A stretch of DNA of 64,000 nt from an uncultured bacterium (GTDB taxonomy: Bacteria > Actinomycetota > Coriobacteriia > Coriobacteriales > Eggerthellaceae), in NCBI GenBank assembly GCA_937890835.1, contig CALADF010000035.1, positions 186,001 through 250,000 on the forward strand. The letters run 5' to 3'. The notes below the pieces were generated by a model. The model was not told where the DNA came from. It made no database searches and saw only the letters and a program-made list of their open reading frames with translations. Each line of letters opens with the position of its first letter. Position 1 is the first letter of the stretch. This document shows, in pieces, positions 15,072 to 23,361 of the stretch. The position numbers and the translations under genes are program-made.

Positions 15072-16532
15072 TTAGGCGCTTGCGTTCAGGTTGTCGAAGT
15101 ACGCGGCGAGCGCGCGGGCTATCTCGACGTTCTCGTCGGGCCCGAGTATGGTGCGGACGTCGAGCAAAAGCGTCTCCTGCTTGATGCGCGCGACGATGGG
15201 CACGGGGTTTTTCCGCACGAGATGCTCCTCGCATCCCTGCGCCGAGCCCTGTTTGAAGGAAAGCTGGACGGCGAAGGTGGGGATGTCGCGCATCGGCAAG
15301 GCGCCGCCGCCCGCGCGGCTGATCTCGGGCACCACGTCGATGCCTTCAAGCTTGTCGCCCACGGTGCTCGCGATGAGGTCGGCGAGGATTTGCGCCTTCT
15401 CGCGCATTTCCTCCGCAGGCGCGTCGAGCATCCGCAGAGTGGGAATCTCAGCGCGGGCGCGGTCGGGATCCAGATACAGGCGCAGCGTCGCCTCGAGTGC
15501 CGCGAGCGTCATCTTGTCCAGACGCAGCGCGCGGGCGAGCGGGTTTTTCTTCAGACGGTCGATGAGCTTCTTCGATCCGATGATGATGCCCGCCTGCGGG
15601 CCGCCGAGCAGCTTGTCTCCCGAGAAGGACACCAGGTCGCATCCGCCCAAGGCGAAGCCCGCCGTGGGCTCGTTGAAGTCGCCTAGGTTGTCCAGCTCCA
15701 GCAGCGCACCCGACCCGAGATCCTCGTACACCAGAAGATCGGGTGCGTCCGCGCCGCGCGCCAGGCGATCCTCGCGCACGTCGTCGGCGATACGGCGCAG
15801 CTCGCGCGCGCTGACGGATTCGGTGAAGCCGACCAGGCGGTAGTTGGAGGTGTGCACCTTCAGCAGCATGGCGGTGTCGTCGGTGATGGCTCGCTCGAAG
15901 TCGAACGGGTGCGTCTTGTTGGTGGTTCCGACTTCGCGCATGGTCGCGTGGGAGAGCTCCATGATGTCGGGGATGCGGAACGATCCGCCGATCTCCACCA
16001 GCTCGCCGCGCGAGACGACGGCCTCGTGACCCGACGCGAACTCGGAGAGGACCATCATGACGGCGGCGGCGTTGTTGTTCACCGCGATGGCCGCTTCGGC
16101 GCCGGTGAGCGTGCAGATGAGCTGCTCGCAATGGTCGTGACGGCTGCCGCGGCACATGCCCTCCACGGAGTACTCCAGCGTCGAATAGCCGCGCGCCACG
16201 TCGACCACCGCGTCGACCGCGCTTTGCGCCATGACGCTGCGGCCGAGGTTGGTGTGCACGATGACGCCCGATGCGTTCACCACGCGCTTGAGCGACGGGC
16301 TCAGAAGAGCCATGGCCCGACGCGCGGCGCGCGCGGGAAGATCGGCGGGCATCGGTTGCTCGCCGCGCGACTCGATGATGGCCTGACGTGCGGCGTTGAG
16401 CTCGTCGCGCACGGCGTCGGTGAGCACCGTGCGGGGGAGGTTTCTCTCGAGACGCTTGATCTCGGGGGCGTTCAGCACTTCCTCGACGGAGGGAAGCGCG
16501 CGCAGGATTGCGTTGAGGTTGCTTGAGGGCAT
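15072..16532 (-). CDS. selA: L-seryl-tRNA(Sec) selenium transferase SelA
   Basis: PLP enzyme that converts seryl-tRNA(Sec) to selenocysteyl-tRNA(Sec) with selenophosphate from SelD. The protein has 486 residues, the usual length. The PLP lysine motif is visible in VSFSGDKLLGGPQAG, and the N-terminal tRNA-binding part includes LPSVEEVLNAPEI. NLGRSVMAQSAVDAV and the AIAVNNNAAAVMMVL segment are typical. Start ATG 16532 has a gaaaggcag ribosome site; an upstream in-frame ATG at 16595 is not supported. It is the first gene of selA-selB-selC, divergent from the cysteine desulfurase gene. Confidence 0.97.
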   Translation of the reverse strand: MPSSNLNAILRALPSVEEVLNAPEIKRLERNLPRTVLTDAVRDELNAARQAIIESRGEQPMPADLPARAARRAMALLSPSLKRVVNASGVIVHTNLGRSVMAQSAVDAVVDVARGYSTLEYSVEGMCRGSRHDHCEQLICTLTGAEAAIAVNNNAAAVMMVLSEFASGHEAVVSRGELVEIGGSFRIPDIMELSHATMREVGTTNKTHPFDFERAITDDTAMLLKVHTSNYRLVGFTESVSARELRRIADDVREDRLARGADAPDLLVYEDLGSGALLELDNLGDFNEPTAGFALGGCDLVSFSGDKLLGGPQAGIIIGSKKLIDRLKKNPLARALRLDKMTLAALEATLRLYLDPDRARAEIPTLRMLDAPAEEMREKAQILADLIASTVGDKLEGIDVVPEISRAGGGALPMRDIPTFAVQLSFKQGSAQGCEEHLVRKNPVPIVARIKQETLLLDVRTILGPDENVEIARALAAYFDNLNASA

Positions 16533-16593
16533 GGATGGCTGCCTTTCGTGGTTGCGGGTGGCGAAGGCATCGCCGTATTGAGCGAATTCGCCC

Positions 16594-16632
16594 ATTATAG
16601 CGCGTCAGCGCGCGCCGGCTGCGTTGTATACT
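16594..16632. promoter_or_regulatory. Divergent promoter region, selA and cysteine desulfurase
   Basis: The minus strand has a perfect TATAAT (16599-16594), predicting a selA start near 16587. The plus strand has TATACT (16627-16632) for the desulfurase gene. No good -35 boxes are seen at the expected spacing, so these may need an activator or be extended -10 promoters. Confidence 0.45.
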
Positions 16633-16641
16633 TGCTGGATG

Positions 16642-16707
16642 TTTCCGCGCGGAATGTGCGGAGGGAATCTTCCCCGAACCCCCCCTGTGCGCATAGGGGG
16701 GCTCGGG
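16642..16707 (+). promoter_or_regulatory. Structured 5' leader of the cysteine desulfurase gene
   Basis: The roughly 120-base leader contains a palindrome TTCCGCGCGGAA (16642-16653). It also has a long hairpin whose arms are CCCCGAACCCCCC (from 16672) and GGGGGGCTCGGGG (to 16707), with one mismatch and a 10-base loop. No T-run follows, so it is not an intrinsic terminator. It may be an RNA control element or protein site. Confidence 0.4.
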
Positions 16708-16757
16708 GCGCTTCCGCGCGAGATGCGCGGGGGCGTAAGCGGAGGGAAGCAGCTCGC

Positions 16758-17900
16758 ATGATCTATCTGGACAACGCGGCGACCACTATGAAGAAGCCCG
16801 ACGAGGTGGTGGAGGCGGTTGCGCGCGCGATGACGTCGTTCGGCGGCGTGGGACGCGGCGTTCACCCGGCTTCGGTGGCCGCGGGCATGGCGGTCTTCGA
16901 GGCGCGCGATGCGGTGGCCGCGTTGCTCGGCGCTCCCGGTGCCGACCGCGTGGCGTTCGCCGCGAACGCCACGGGCGCTTTGAACATCGCCATCGACGGC
17001 CTTTTGCCCGACGGCGCGAAGGCGGTCACCACGGCCGCTTCTCACAACTCGGTGCTGCGCCCGTTGAACAAAGCGCGCGACGAGCGCGGTTGCGCGCTCG
17101 AGGTGGTGCCGGTCGATGCGCGTGGCGCGCTTGATTACGAGGCGCTCGAACGGGCGGTTCGGGGTGCGTCGCTTGTGGCGGTCACGCATGCTTCCAACCT
17201 GACGGGCGATGTGTACGATGCGGCCCGCATCGCCGCCGTCGCGCATGCGGCGGGGGCTGCGGTGGTGCTCGATGCCGCGCAGACGGCGGGCGCGTTTCCG
17301 CTTTCCATGGCCGATCTCGGCGTCGACGTGGTGTGCTTCACCGGCCACAAGGGCTTGCTCGGTCCTCAGGGCACGGGCGGCTTGTGCGTTGCCGAGGGGG
17401 TTGACATCGCGCCGCTTCTGGAAGGCGGCTCCGGCACTCACAGCTTCGACGAGCGCCACCCGCGCTTCATGCCGGAGGCGCTCGAGGCGGGCACGCTGAA
17501 CGCCCACGGGCTCGCGGGCCTTGCGGCGGGCGTGGGCTACGTGGCGCAGCGCGGCGTGACGGACATCGCCGCGCACGAGGCGGCGCTGGCATCGCGCCTC
17601 GAAGGAGCGCTGGCGGACGTTTCCGCCGTCAAGTTGTACGGCGGCGGGGGTGACGCGGGGCGCGCCGGCATCGTGGCGCTTAACGTGGGCGACCTCGATT
17701 CCGCCGTGGTCGCCGACTATCTGGCGACCGAGTGGGGCATTTGCACGCGTGCGGGCGCTCACTGCGCGCCGCTTATGCACGAGGCTCTCGGCACGGCCGC
17801 TCAGGGCGCGGTGCGCGTGAGCTTCAGCCCGTTCACCACCGTTGAGGAGATCGACGTGTGCGCCGAGGCGCTGGTCGCTGCTGCGCACGACATCGCGTGA
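16758..17900 (+). CDS. Cysteine desulfurase family protein, selenium-associated type
   Basis: Class V aminotransferase-fold PLP enzyme of 380 residues from the ATG at 16758 (MIYLDNAATTMKKP). The PLP lysine is in CFTGHKGLLGPQG and the active-site cysteine loop is RAGAHCAPLMHEALGT near residue 327. The N terminus and size match the subgroup known from selenium-utilising bacteria (EF2568 type), which is thought to release selenium or sulfur from selenocysteine or cysteine for labile-selenium metabolism. It lies between selA and a DUF3343 carrier-like protein, which supports a role in selenium delivery to SelD. The much longer frame starting at 16548 runs back into the selA promoter and is rejected. 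Confidence 0.85.
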   Translation: MIYLDNAATTMKKPDEVVEAVARAMTSFGGVGRGVHPASVAAGMAVFEARDAVAALLGAPGADRVAFAANATGALNIAIDGLLPDGAKAVTTAASHNSVLRPLNKARDERGCALEVVPVDARGALDYEALERAVRGASLVAVTHASNLTGDVYDAARIAAVAHAAGAAVVLDAAQTAGAFPLSMADLGVDVVCFTGHKGLLGPQGTGGLCVAEGVDIAPLLEGGSGTHSFDERHPRFMPEALEAGTLNAHGLAGLAAGVGYVAQRGVTDIAAHEAALASRLEGALADVSAVKLYGGGGDAGRAGIVALNVGDLDSAVVADYLATEWGICTRAGAHCAPLMHEALGTAAQGAVRVSFSPFTTVEEIDVCAEALVAAAHDIA

Positions 17901-17992
17901 GGGCGCGCGGGGGCGATGTTTCCGCGCGACGGATGCAAAACAGGTGCGCGGGCCGCCCGGTGCGGTTCCGCTGAAAAAAGAAAGGGGAAGAC

Positions 17993-18253
17993 GTGTCCGT
18001 TTACGTGCTCGCCTTCGAATCGACCCATGCGGCCATGGCCGCCGGAAAGACGCTCGCCTCGGGCAGCGTCGATTACCAGACCATTCCCGTGCCGACGTCC
18101 ATCACGGCGGGGTGCGGCATCGCGTTGCGCTTCGAGGCGGACGACCCCGAGCCTGTGCTCGCGCGTGTGTTCGGGTCGAACCGCTCCACGGGCTTGGCGG
18201 CGCTGCATTGCCAGACGTCCCCGCGCGAGTACGAGTTGGTCTGCAGCTTGTAG
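17993..18253 (+). CDS. DUF3343 protein, putative Se/S carrier
   Basis: An 86-residue protein starting at GTG 17993 behind an aaaggggaag ribosome site. The sequence YVLAFESTHAAMAAGKTL, then IPVPTSITAGCGIALRF, is characteristic of DUF3343. The conserved Cys in TAGCGIALRF is the expected carrier residue. These proteins are found with cysteine desulfurase and YedF genes in selenium-metabolising anaerobes and are annotated as possible sulfur or selenium carriers. It lies 92 bases after the desulfurase gene, probably the same operon. Confidence 0.8.
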   Translation: MSVYVLAFESTHAAMAAGKTLASGSVDYQTIPVPTSITAGCGIALRFEADDPEPVLARVFGSNRSTGLAALHCQTSPREYELVCSL

Positions 18254-18336
18254 GGAGCGACTGCGTACCGCAGGCGTTTGGCGCGCTGTGCACCGTGCTA
18301 TGCCGGGCGCGGCGAGGGGTCGGCGCCGCGCTTCCG

Positions 18337-18510
18337 GATTACGCGGTGAAAGACCTCGGCGCTCGCAGGCTCGATGTGGACGAGCAGAACGCGCAGGCGG
18401 TCGGCTTCTATCTGCATTACGGCTTCGAAGTAGTCGGCCGTTCGGAGACCGGCGGCATGGGCGAGCCGTTCCCGCTGCTTCATCTGCGGCCGGGGTCGCA
18501 GATGCCGTGA
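18337..18510 (+). pseudogene. Remnant of a YjaB-type GNAT acetyltransferase
   Basis: The last 57 codons of a GNAT acetyltransferase remain in one frame: RRLDVDEQNAQAVGFYLHYG, then FEVVGRSETGG and a PFPLLHL ending. These match the C-terminal end of the YjaB group. No start codon with a ribosome site and none of the acetyl-CoA binding motif are present upstream; the sequence before it belongs to the DUF3343 gene. This is a decayed gene. Confidence 0.7.
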
Positions 18511-18582
18511 TCGCCGGGTCGCCGCGATGGCCGCAACGGCCGTGATCGCAGGCGGCCGAGAGAACACGCTCCGTTTTCTCCC

Positions 18583-18611
18583 TTGAATTAAAGCTTTCGG
18601 GCGCGTATACT
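18583..18611 (+). promoter_or_regulatory. Sigma70-type promoter upstream of the rhodanese gene
   Basis: TTGAAT, a 17-base spacer, then TATACT. It is the best vegetative promoter in this interval and points toward the rhodanese-TVP38-transferase operon, leaving a 5' leader of about 320 bases in which no other gene was seen. Confidence 0.6.
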
Positions 18612-18939
18612 TCTCAAGGAACGCGCTTCTGCGAGCCGTTCGTTCATATGCTTTTCGTTCGGCAGACGGTTTCTTCTGCAACGGGCTTCGCCCTCCGTCA
18701 GCTGAATGGGTGCTCACTGGGTCTGGAATATCTGCATCCAGACGTACATTCCTGTTTCATAGCATGCGCTCATACGAGCGTGGCGTTTCTCGTTTCCGCA
18801 TGAAGGTCGGATGATCGACGTGCGTGCGAACGGGGAGAACGCGAGGTTGCCGCGGGGTGCTTCCGCGGCGTTGCCTTGCGCTTTGGAAGAAGAAGCGGGT
18901 GCCCGACGCATCCGCGAGAGAACGGAAAGGATCGTTTCC

Positions 18940-19461
18940 ATGCTGAACATCAAGAAGATCGTCGTTTGCGCCGCAACGCTCGCCCTCGCGGGCGGTATCC
19001 TCGCCGGCTGCGGCTCCGACGAGGCCGCAAGCTCCGCGAGCTCTTCCGCTGCCGGCTCCGCTGCCGAGCAGCAGGCGACCCCCGAGGTCAAGGAGATCGA
19101 GATGAAGAAGGTCTCGCCCGCCGACGTGGAGGCGCAGCTGAACAACGACGAGTACCTGATCGTCGACGTGCGCAAGGCAGCCGATTACGAGGCCGGCCAC
19201 ATCCCGGGCGCCATCTCCGCTGACATGGACGCCGCCAAGGACGGCGACAACGCTTCCGGCATCGCCAACATGAAGGCCGCCATGCAGGATGCCACCGCCA
19301 CCGATAACGGCGGCGACAAGAAGATCGTCCTCGTTTGCTACAGCGGCAACCGTTACGCTCAGGCCGCGACCAACATCCTGGGCGCTCTCGGCGCGAACAT
19401 GGACAACGTGACCACCCTCGAGGGCGGCATGAAGGCCTGGACGGGCGCAACCGAGCAGTAA
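18940..19461 (+). CDS. Rhodanese-domain lipoprotein
   Basis: A 173-residue exported lipoprotein. The signal peptide has lipobox LAGC (residues 23-26), followed by a Ser/Ala-rich linker and one rhodanese domain with the active-site loop CYSGNRYAQAAT, the catalytic Cys in VLVCYSGNR. Rhodaneses move sulfane sulfur (or selenium) as a persulfide; this one would act at the outer face of the membrane. Start ATG 18940 with ggaaagga is preferred over the frame extension to 18811, because it gives the signal peptide at the N terminus. It heads a run of genes (two TVP38 proteins, two transferases, YedF) on the same strand. Confidence 0.85.
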   Translation: MLNIKKIVVCAATLALAGGILAGCGSDEAASSASSSAAGSAAEQQATPEVKEIEMKKVSPADVEAQLNNDEYLIVDVRKAADYEAGHIPGAISADMDAAKDGDNASGIANMKAAMQDATATDNGGDKKIVLVCYSGNRYAQAATNILGALGANMDNVTTLEGGMKAWTGATEQ

Positions 19462-19547
19462 GCGGTCATCGCGCAACCCCGTGACCGCCGAGGCGGGCTC
19501 GCATGCCGGGCCCGCCTCGGCGCACATCGGGGCGAAAGGAGCGTTTC

Positions 19548-20300
19548 TTGAAATCCAGCTACGCCGCATGGATTCAACGCGGCATTATCGTTGCGGTTGT
19601 TTTGGGCGCGGTCGGCGCGTACGCGCTCGTGCCCTCGGTGCGCGATGCGGTGAACTCCGTCCTCGCCATGTTCGCGACGGGCGACTTCTCCGCTGCGAGC
19701 GCCTTCATGGAGCGCTACGGCTCCGCCGCGGCGGTCGTCTCGTTTCTGCTCATGGTGTTCCAGTCCCTGGCGGCGCCGCTTCCCGCGTTTCTCATCACCA
19801 TCGCGAACGCGAACTTGTTCGGGTGGTGGCAGGGCGCCATCTTGTCCTGGGTGAGCTCCATGGCAGGAGCCGTTCTGTGCTTTTGGGTGGCGAAGGCGCT
19901 CGGTCGCGAGGCGGTCGAGAAGCTGACGAGCAAGGCGGGACTTCAGCGCATCGATGAGTTCTTCGAGCGCCACGGGTCGCAAAGCGTGCTGATCGCGCGT
20001 CTTCTGCCGTTCATCTCGTTCGACTTCGTCAGCTACTTCGCGGGCCTCACGTCCATGTCGTTTCGCAGCTTCATCATCGCCACGGGCCTAGGTCAGCTGC
20101 CTGCGACCATCGTGTACTCCTACGTCGGCGGCATGTTGACAGGCGGCGCGCAGATGCTCATGTACGCGCTGCTCATCTTGTTCGCTCTCGGCGTGCTCGT
20201 GGTGATGGCGCGCCAACTCTATCGCGAGCACCTGCGTCGCAAGGGCGTCGCCTCGGATGATGCGGCTGCGTCTGTCGCCGGCGAGGCTGAGGCGAGGTAG
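19548..20300 (+). CDS. TVP38/TMEM64-family membrane protein
   Basis: A 250-residue protein from TTG 19548 (gaaaggag ribosome site 8 bases before). It has an N-terminal helix, the conserved VTT domain with LAAPLPAFLITIANANLFGW near residue 90 and GAVLCFWVAKALGREAVEK, then the LIARLLPFISFDFVSYFAGL re-entrant motif, and two C-terminal helices. The family (DedA-like) moves lipids or solutes; some members have been linked to selenite or other oxyanion uptake, but none is firmly assigned. Placement directly after a rhodanese lipoprotein and before a second TVP38 gene suggests a shared transport task. Confidence 0.85.
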   Translation: MKSSYAAWIQRGIIVAVVLGAVGAYALVPSVRDAVNSVLAMFATGDFSAASAFMERYGSAAAVVSFLLMVFQSLAAPLPAFLITIANANLFGWWQGAILSWVSSMAGAVLCFWVAKALGREAVEKLTSKAGLQRIDEFFERHGSQSVLIARLLPFISFDFVSYFAGLTSMSFRSFIIATGLGQLPATIVYSYVGGMLTGGAQMLMYALLILFALGVLVVMARQLYREHLRRKGVASDDAAASVAGEAEAR

Positions 20301-20305
20301 GTCTT

Positions 20306-20983
20306 TTGGCGGGGAAGGGAGCATATGCGAAGCTCGTCGTGTTCGCCGTCCTCATCGTGGCGGTGATCGCGGTCGACGCCGTCTTCGGGTTCAGCGCGCG
20401 GATCGCCGACGGCGCGACGTGGGCCGTGCTGCGCGACATGCTCGAGCGTAACGCAGCGGTGGCGGTGCTCGCGTTCTGCGCGGCGACGGTCGTCGGCTGC
20501 GTCGTCCTGGCCTTGCCCGGCGCCCTGTTCGCGGTCGCCGCGGCGGTTTTGTTCGGCCCGTTCTGGGGGACGGTGTGGTGCGTCGTGTCCGCTTGGGCGG
20601 GCGCGGTGGCGGCGTTTCTCGTGGGTCGTTACTTCCTGCGCGACGCCGTGCGCGAGCGCGCGGTGGGAAACGATCTGCTTCGCCGTTGGCTGTTCTCGGG
20701 GTCGCGGCGCAACGAGGTGGTCACGCTGGCGGTGACGCGTCTGGTGCCCCTGTTCCCGTTCAACGTGCAGAACTTCGCTTACGGCGCGACGGACATGAGT
20801 TTGGCAACGTACGCGATAGGCACCTTCGTTTTCATGATTCCGGGAACTGCTCTGTACGCTTACGGCGCAGCTGGAATCATCGACGCCGGCAACCGCCTTG
20901 TCTACCTCGGCGTGGCGGTGGCGCTGGTGGTGGCGCTTGCGGCTGTCGGCGCGGTTTTGAAGAAGCGGTATCTCGATGCGTGA
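20306..20983 (+). CDS. TVP38/TMEM64-family membrane protein, second copy
   Basis: A 225-residue paralogue of the preceding gene, starting with TTG at 20306 five bases after its stop. The VTT domain is clear: VVLALPGALFAVAAAVLFGP, then GAVAAFLVGRYFLRDAVRE and LVPLFPFNVQNFAYGAT, followed by two helices and a short basic tail. The two copies have diverged strongly, so they may form a heteromeric membrane unit or have different substrates. The start codon is unusual but no ATG is better placed. The next gene begins 10 bases downstream. Confidence 0.82.
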   Translation: MAGKGAYAKLVVFAVLIVAVIAVDAVFGFSARIADGATWAVLRDMLERNAAVAVLAFCAATVVGCVVLALPGALFAVAAAVLFGPFWGTVWCVVSAWAGAVAAFLVGRYFLRDAVRERAVGNDLLRRWLFSGSRRNEVVTLAVTRLVPLFPFNVQNFAYGATDMSLATYAIGTFVFMIPGTALYAYGAAGIIDAGNRLVYLGVAVALVVALAAVGAVLKKRYLDA

Positions 20984-20993
20984 GGAGGCTGAT

Positions 20994-21668
20994 ATGGGCG
21001 AGCGACGTGCTCTGGTCGTGATGACGCGCGTGCCCGAACCCGGCAAGACGAAAACGCGCATGATGCCCGATCTGACGCCGAGCCAATGCGCCGAATTCCA
21101 CGCGTGCATGCTGCGCGACATCTCGGAGACGTGCGTTGCCGTCGCAAAACGCGGCGTTGAGGTGTTCGTCGCCTTCGCGCCTGAAGGGGCGCGGGAGGAG
21201 GTGGGCGCCTACTTCGACGTGGAAGCGGGCTATTTCCCGCAACGGGGGGCGACGCTGGGGGAGCGTCTCGGCAACGCGATCGGGGAGGTTCTCTCCCGAG
21301 GGTGCTCCCGCGTCGCGGTCATCGGCGCCGACTCGCCCGAGGTCGGGGAGCGGGACGTTGTCCGCGCGCTTGACGCGCTCGATCGCTGTGACGTGGCGCT
21401 GGGGCCGGCTGATGACGGCGGCTACTATCTCATCGCCATGTCCGCGCTGCATCCCGAGGCGTTCGCGCTCGACTCCTTTGGCCATGAGGGCGTTTTCGCC
21501 GAGACGGTGTCCTGCCTCGAGCGCGCGGGGCTGGTCTTCGAGCCGTTGCGCTGCGTCGCCGACATCGACCGGCGCCGCGACGCGGAGGGTCTGCTCGCCC
21601 GCGCCGCCGACGACGAGAACGTAGCGCGCTTGCGCAGCGTGCGCTATCTGAGGGGGATCGGCTGGTGA
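20994..21668 (+). CDS. TIGR04282-type transferase (selenodomain-associated 1)
   Basis: A 224-residue nucleotidyl/glycosyltransferase-fold protein. The N terminus ALVVMTRVPEPGKTKTRM is the family signature; IGADSPEVGERDVVRALDAL and LGPADDGGYYLIAM give the metal- and nucleotide-binding motifs. The family was named for co-occurrence with radical-SAM and selenium-related genes; its substrate is unknown. ATG 20994 has a gaggaggct ribosome site. The stop overlaps the start of the next transferase gene by 4 bases. Confidence 0.85.
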   Translation: MGERRALVVMTRVPEPGKTKTRMMPDLTPSQCAEFHACMLRDISETCVAVAKRGVEVFVAFAPEGAREEVGAYFDVEAGYFPQRGATLGERLGNAIGEVLSRGCSRVAVIGADSPEVGERDVVRALDALDRCDVALGPADDGGYYLIAMSALHPEAFALDSFGHEGVFAETVSCLERAGLVFEPLRCVADIDRRRDAEGLLARAADDENVARLRSVRYLRGIGW

Positions 21669-22375
21669 GCGCGGCGCCGTCGATCGCGGTCGTCGTTCCC
21701 GTCCTTAACGAGGAGGCGGCCATCGGCGCGCTTCTCGAGCGACTTCGACCGCATTCCCGGGACTGCGAGATCGTCTTCGTCGACGGCGGTTCGACCGATG
21801 CGACGCGGGATGTCGTCGCGGCTGAGTTCCGCGTCATCGAGGCGCCGCGCGGCCGGGGCGGGCAGCTCAACGCGGGTGCGCGGGCGACGCGGGCCGATGC
21901 GCTGTTCTTCCTTCACGCCGACAGCGCGCCCCCCGACGACTTCCCCGACGAGATACGCGATGCTCTGACGACGGGTGAGGCGGGGTGCTTCGGCATCTCC
22001 TTCGACACGCCGAGTTTGCTCATGCGCATCTGCGCGGCGCTGTCGAACTTTCGCGCGTATCGACGCCGCATCATGTTCGGCGATCAGGGGATGTTCATGA
22101 CGCGCGATCTGTTCGAGCGCATGGGCGGCTTCCCCGAGCTTCCCCTCATGGAGGATTACGCCTTCTCGCTCGCCTTACGCGCGGCGGGCGTGCGTCCCGG
22201 CAAGACGCGCCGGCGGATAGTCACCTCCGCCCGCAGGTTCGGGTCGAGCACGACGAGTCGCCTTTCCACGATGTATCATATGGCGCGTTTGAGGAGGATG
22301 TACCGCGAAGGCGTGCCGATCGAGCGGATCTCACGCGAATACGCCGACGTGCGGGAGAAGCGCGCGGACCGGTAG
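21665..22375 (+). CDS. TIGR04283-type glycosyltransferase (selenodomain-associated 2)
   Basis: A 236-residue family 2 glycosyltransferase starting at GTG 21665 within the preceding stop (GTGA overlap). Motifs: SIAVVVPVLNEEAAIGALLE at the N terminus, VFVDGGSTDAT, a FFLHADSAPP acceptor-side Asp motif, GDQGMFMTRDLFERMGGFPE, and LMEDYAFSL. It is normally encoded beside the type 1 transferase, as here, so the pair probably acts in sequence on one unknown glycoside or phosphosugar. The surrounding selenium genes make a selenium-linked product conceivable; that is inference. Confidence 0.85.
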   Translation: MSAAPSIAVVVPVLNEEAAIGALLERLRPHSRDCEIVFVDGGSTDATRDVVAAEFRVIEAPRGRGGQLNAGARATRADALFFLHADSAPPDDFPDEIRDALTTGEAGCFGISFDTPSLLMRICAALSNFRAYRRRIMFGDQGMFMTRDLFERMGGFPELPLMEDYAFSLALRAAGVRPGKTRRRIVTSARRFGSSTTSRLSTMYHMARLRRMYREGVPIERISREYADVREKRADR

Positions 22376-22462
22376 CGTTTGCTCGTGAAATACGCGGCCA
22401 CAGCGTAAGAAGTGGCGAAACCCCCGATGCTTTCGGGATGACGAAAGAAGGAAGTGCCTGGT

Positions 22463-23086
22463 ATGACGAAGATTCTCGACGGATTCGGAAAGCCCTGCCC
22501 GATGCCTTTGGTCATGGCGAAGAAGGAGATCGACGCGGGCAACCACGATGTCGCGGTTCAGGTTGACAACGAGACCGCGGTGAAGAACCTCACGCGCCTG
22601 GGGAAGAAGACCGGGCTCGCGGTCGCCTGCGACGTCATCGAGGGCGGGTGGCTCATGACGTTTTCCGAGGGAGACGGCGACGAGCCGGCTCAGCCCGACT
22701 TGGATGCGGCCCTTGCAGCGGGCTCGGCGTGCTCGGTGGGCGGCGGCTGCGGTTACGCGGTGTTCATCGGCAAGGATTTCGTCGGCGATGGTGACGGCGA
22801 GCTTGGCCGCAACCTCATGAAGATGGCCTTGTACACGCTTTCGGAAAGCGATGATGTTCCGGCGAGCTTGCTGTTCATGAACGCCGGCGTGAAGCTGGTC
22901 GCCGGCGGCGAGCAGCAGATCATCGACTCGGTGAACAAGCTCGCCGAGCGCGGGACCGAGGTGCTCGTCTGCGGCACCTGCCTGGATTTCTACGGGGTGA
23001 AGGACAAGCTTGCCGCGGGCGAGGTCTCGAACATGTACGACATCCTCGGTCGCATGCAGGAGGCGGCGAAGGTCATCACGCTGTAG
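22463..23086 (+). CDS. yedF: Selenium metabolism protein YedF
   Basis: A 207-residue two-domain protein. The N-terminal TusA-like domain begins MTKILDGFGKPCPMPLVMAK with the conserved CPxP cysteine at residue 12. The C-terminal DsrE-like domain (about residues 95-207) contains MKMALYTLSESDDVPASLLF and a CGTCLDFYG motif. This fused architecture is the YedF family, tied to selenium metabolism and thought to carry reduced selenium. The Cys-rich middle (ACSVGGGCGYAV) is typical. ATG 22463 follows ggaag; an in-frame ATG three codons earlier is less well placed. It is the last gene before a strong terminator. Confidence 0.9.
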   Translation: MTKILDGFGKPCPMPLVMAKKEIDAGNHDVAVQVDNETAVKNLTRLGKKTGLAVACDVIEGGWLMTFSEGDGDEPAQPDLDAALAAGSACSVGGGCGYAVFIGKDFVGDGDGELGRNLMKMALYTLSESDDVPASLLFMNAGVKLVAGGEQQIIDSVNKLAERGTEVLVCGTCLDFYGVKDKLAAGEVSNMYDILGRMQEAAKVITL

Positions 23087-23128
23087 CGCACGATAAGCCC
23101 GGCGTCGATCGGCGCCTCAACTGCTTCG

Positions 23129-23170
23129 ACGACGGGGCCCGGGTGGGACGACTCGCCCGGGCCCCGTCGT
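23129..23170 (+). terminator. Strong intrinsic terminator after yedF
   Basis: A 15-base perfect stem with GACGGGGCCCGGG at its core, a 12-base loop and a short T run. It closes the rhodanese-to-yedF gene run. Confidence 0.75.
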
Positions 23171-23361
23171 TTCACCACCCTCCCTGCGCGAGCGGTCGTG
23201 CTTTGCGTGCGAGCGGTTCCCGGATGTTTGGCGGGGGGGGGTGATGTTGCTTGATGACCTGCGGGTACGTCCGCGCTCGTTCCGGAAAGTTAATTCCTTG
23301 CAATGGGCTCGTTGTGTCAACGTATAATCATTAAGGTTGATTACGCGATGGAGATGGGCTT

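Noticed and set aside
13189..17888. Long opposite-strand frames across selB, selA and the desulfurase gene
   Set aside because: Arg/His/Ala-rich shadows of GC-rich coding DNA with no family resemblance.
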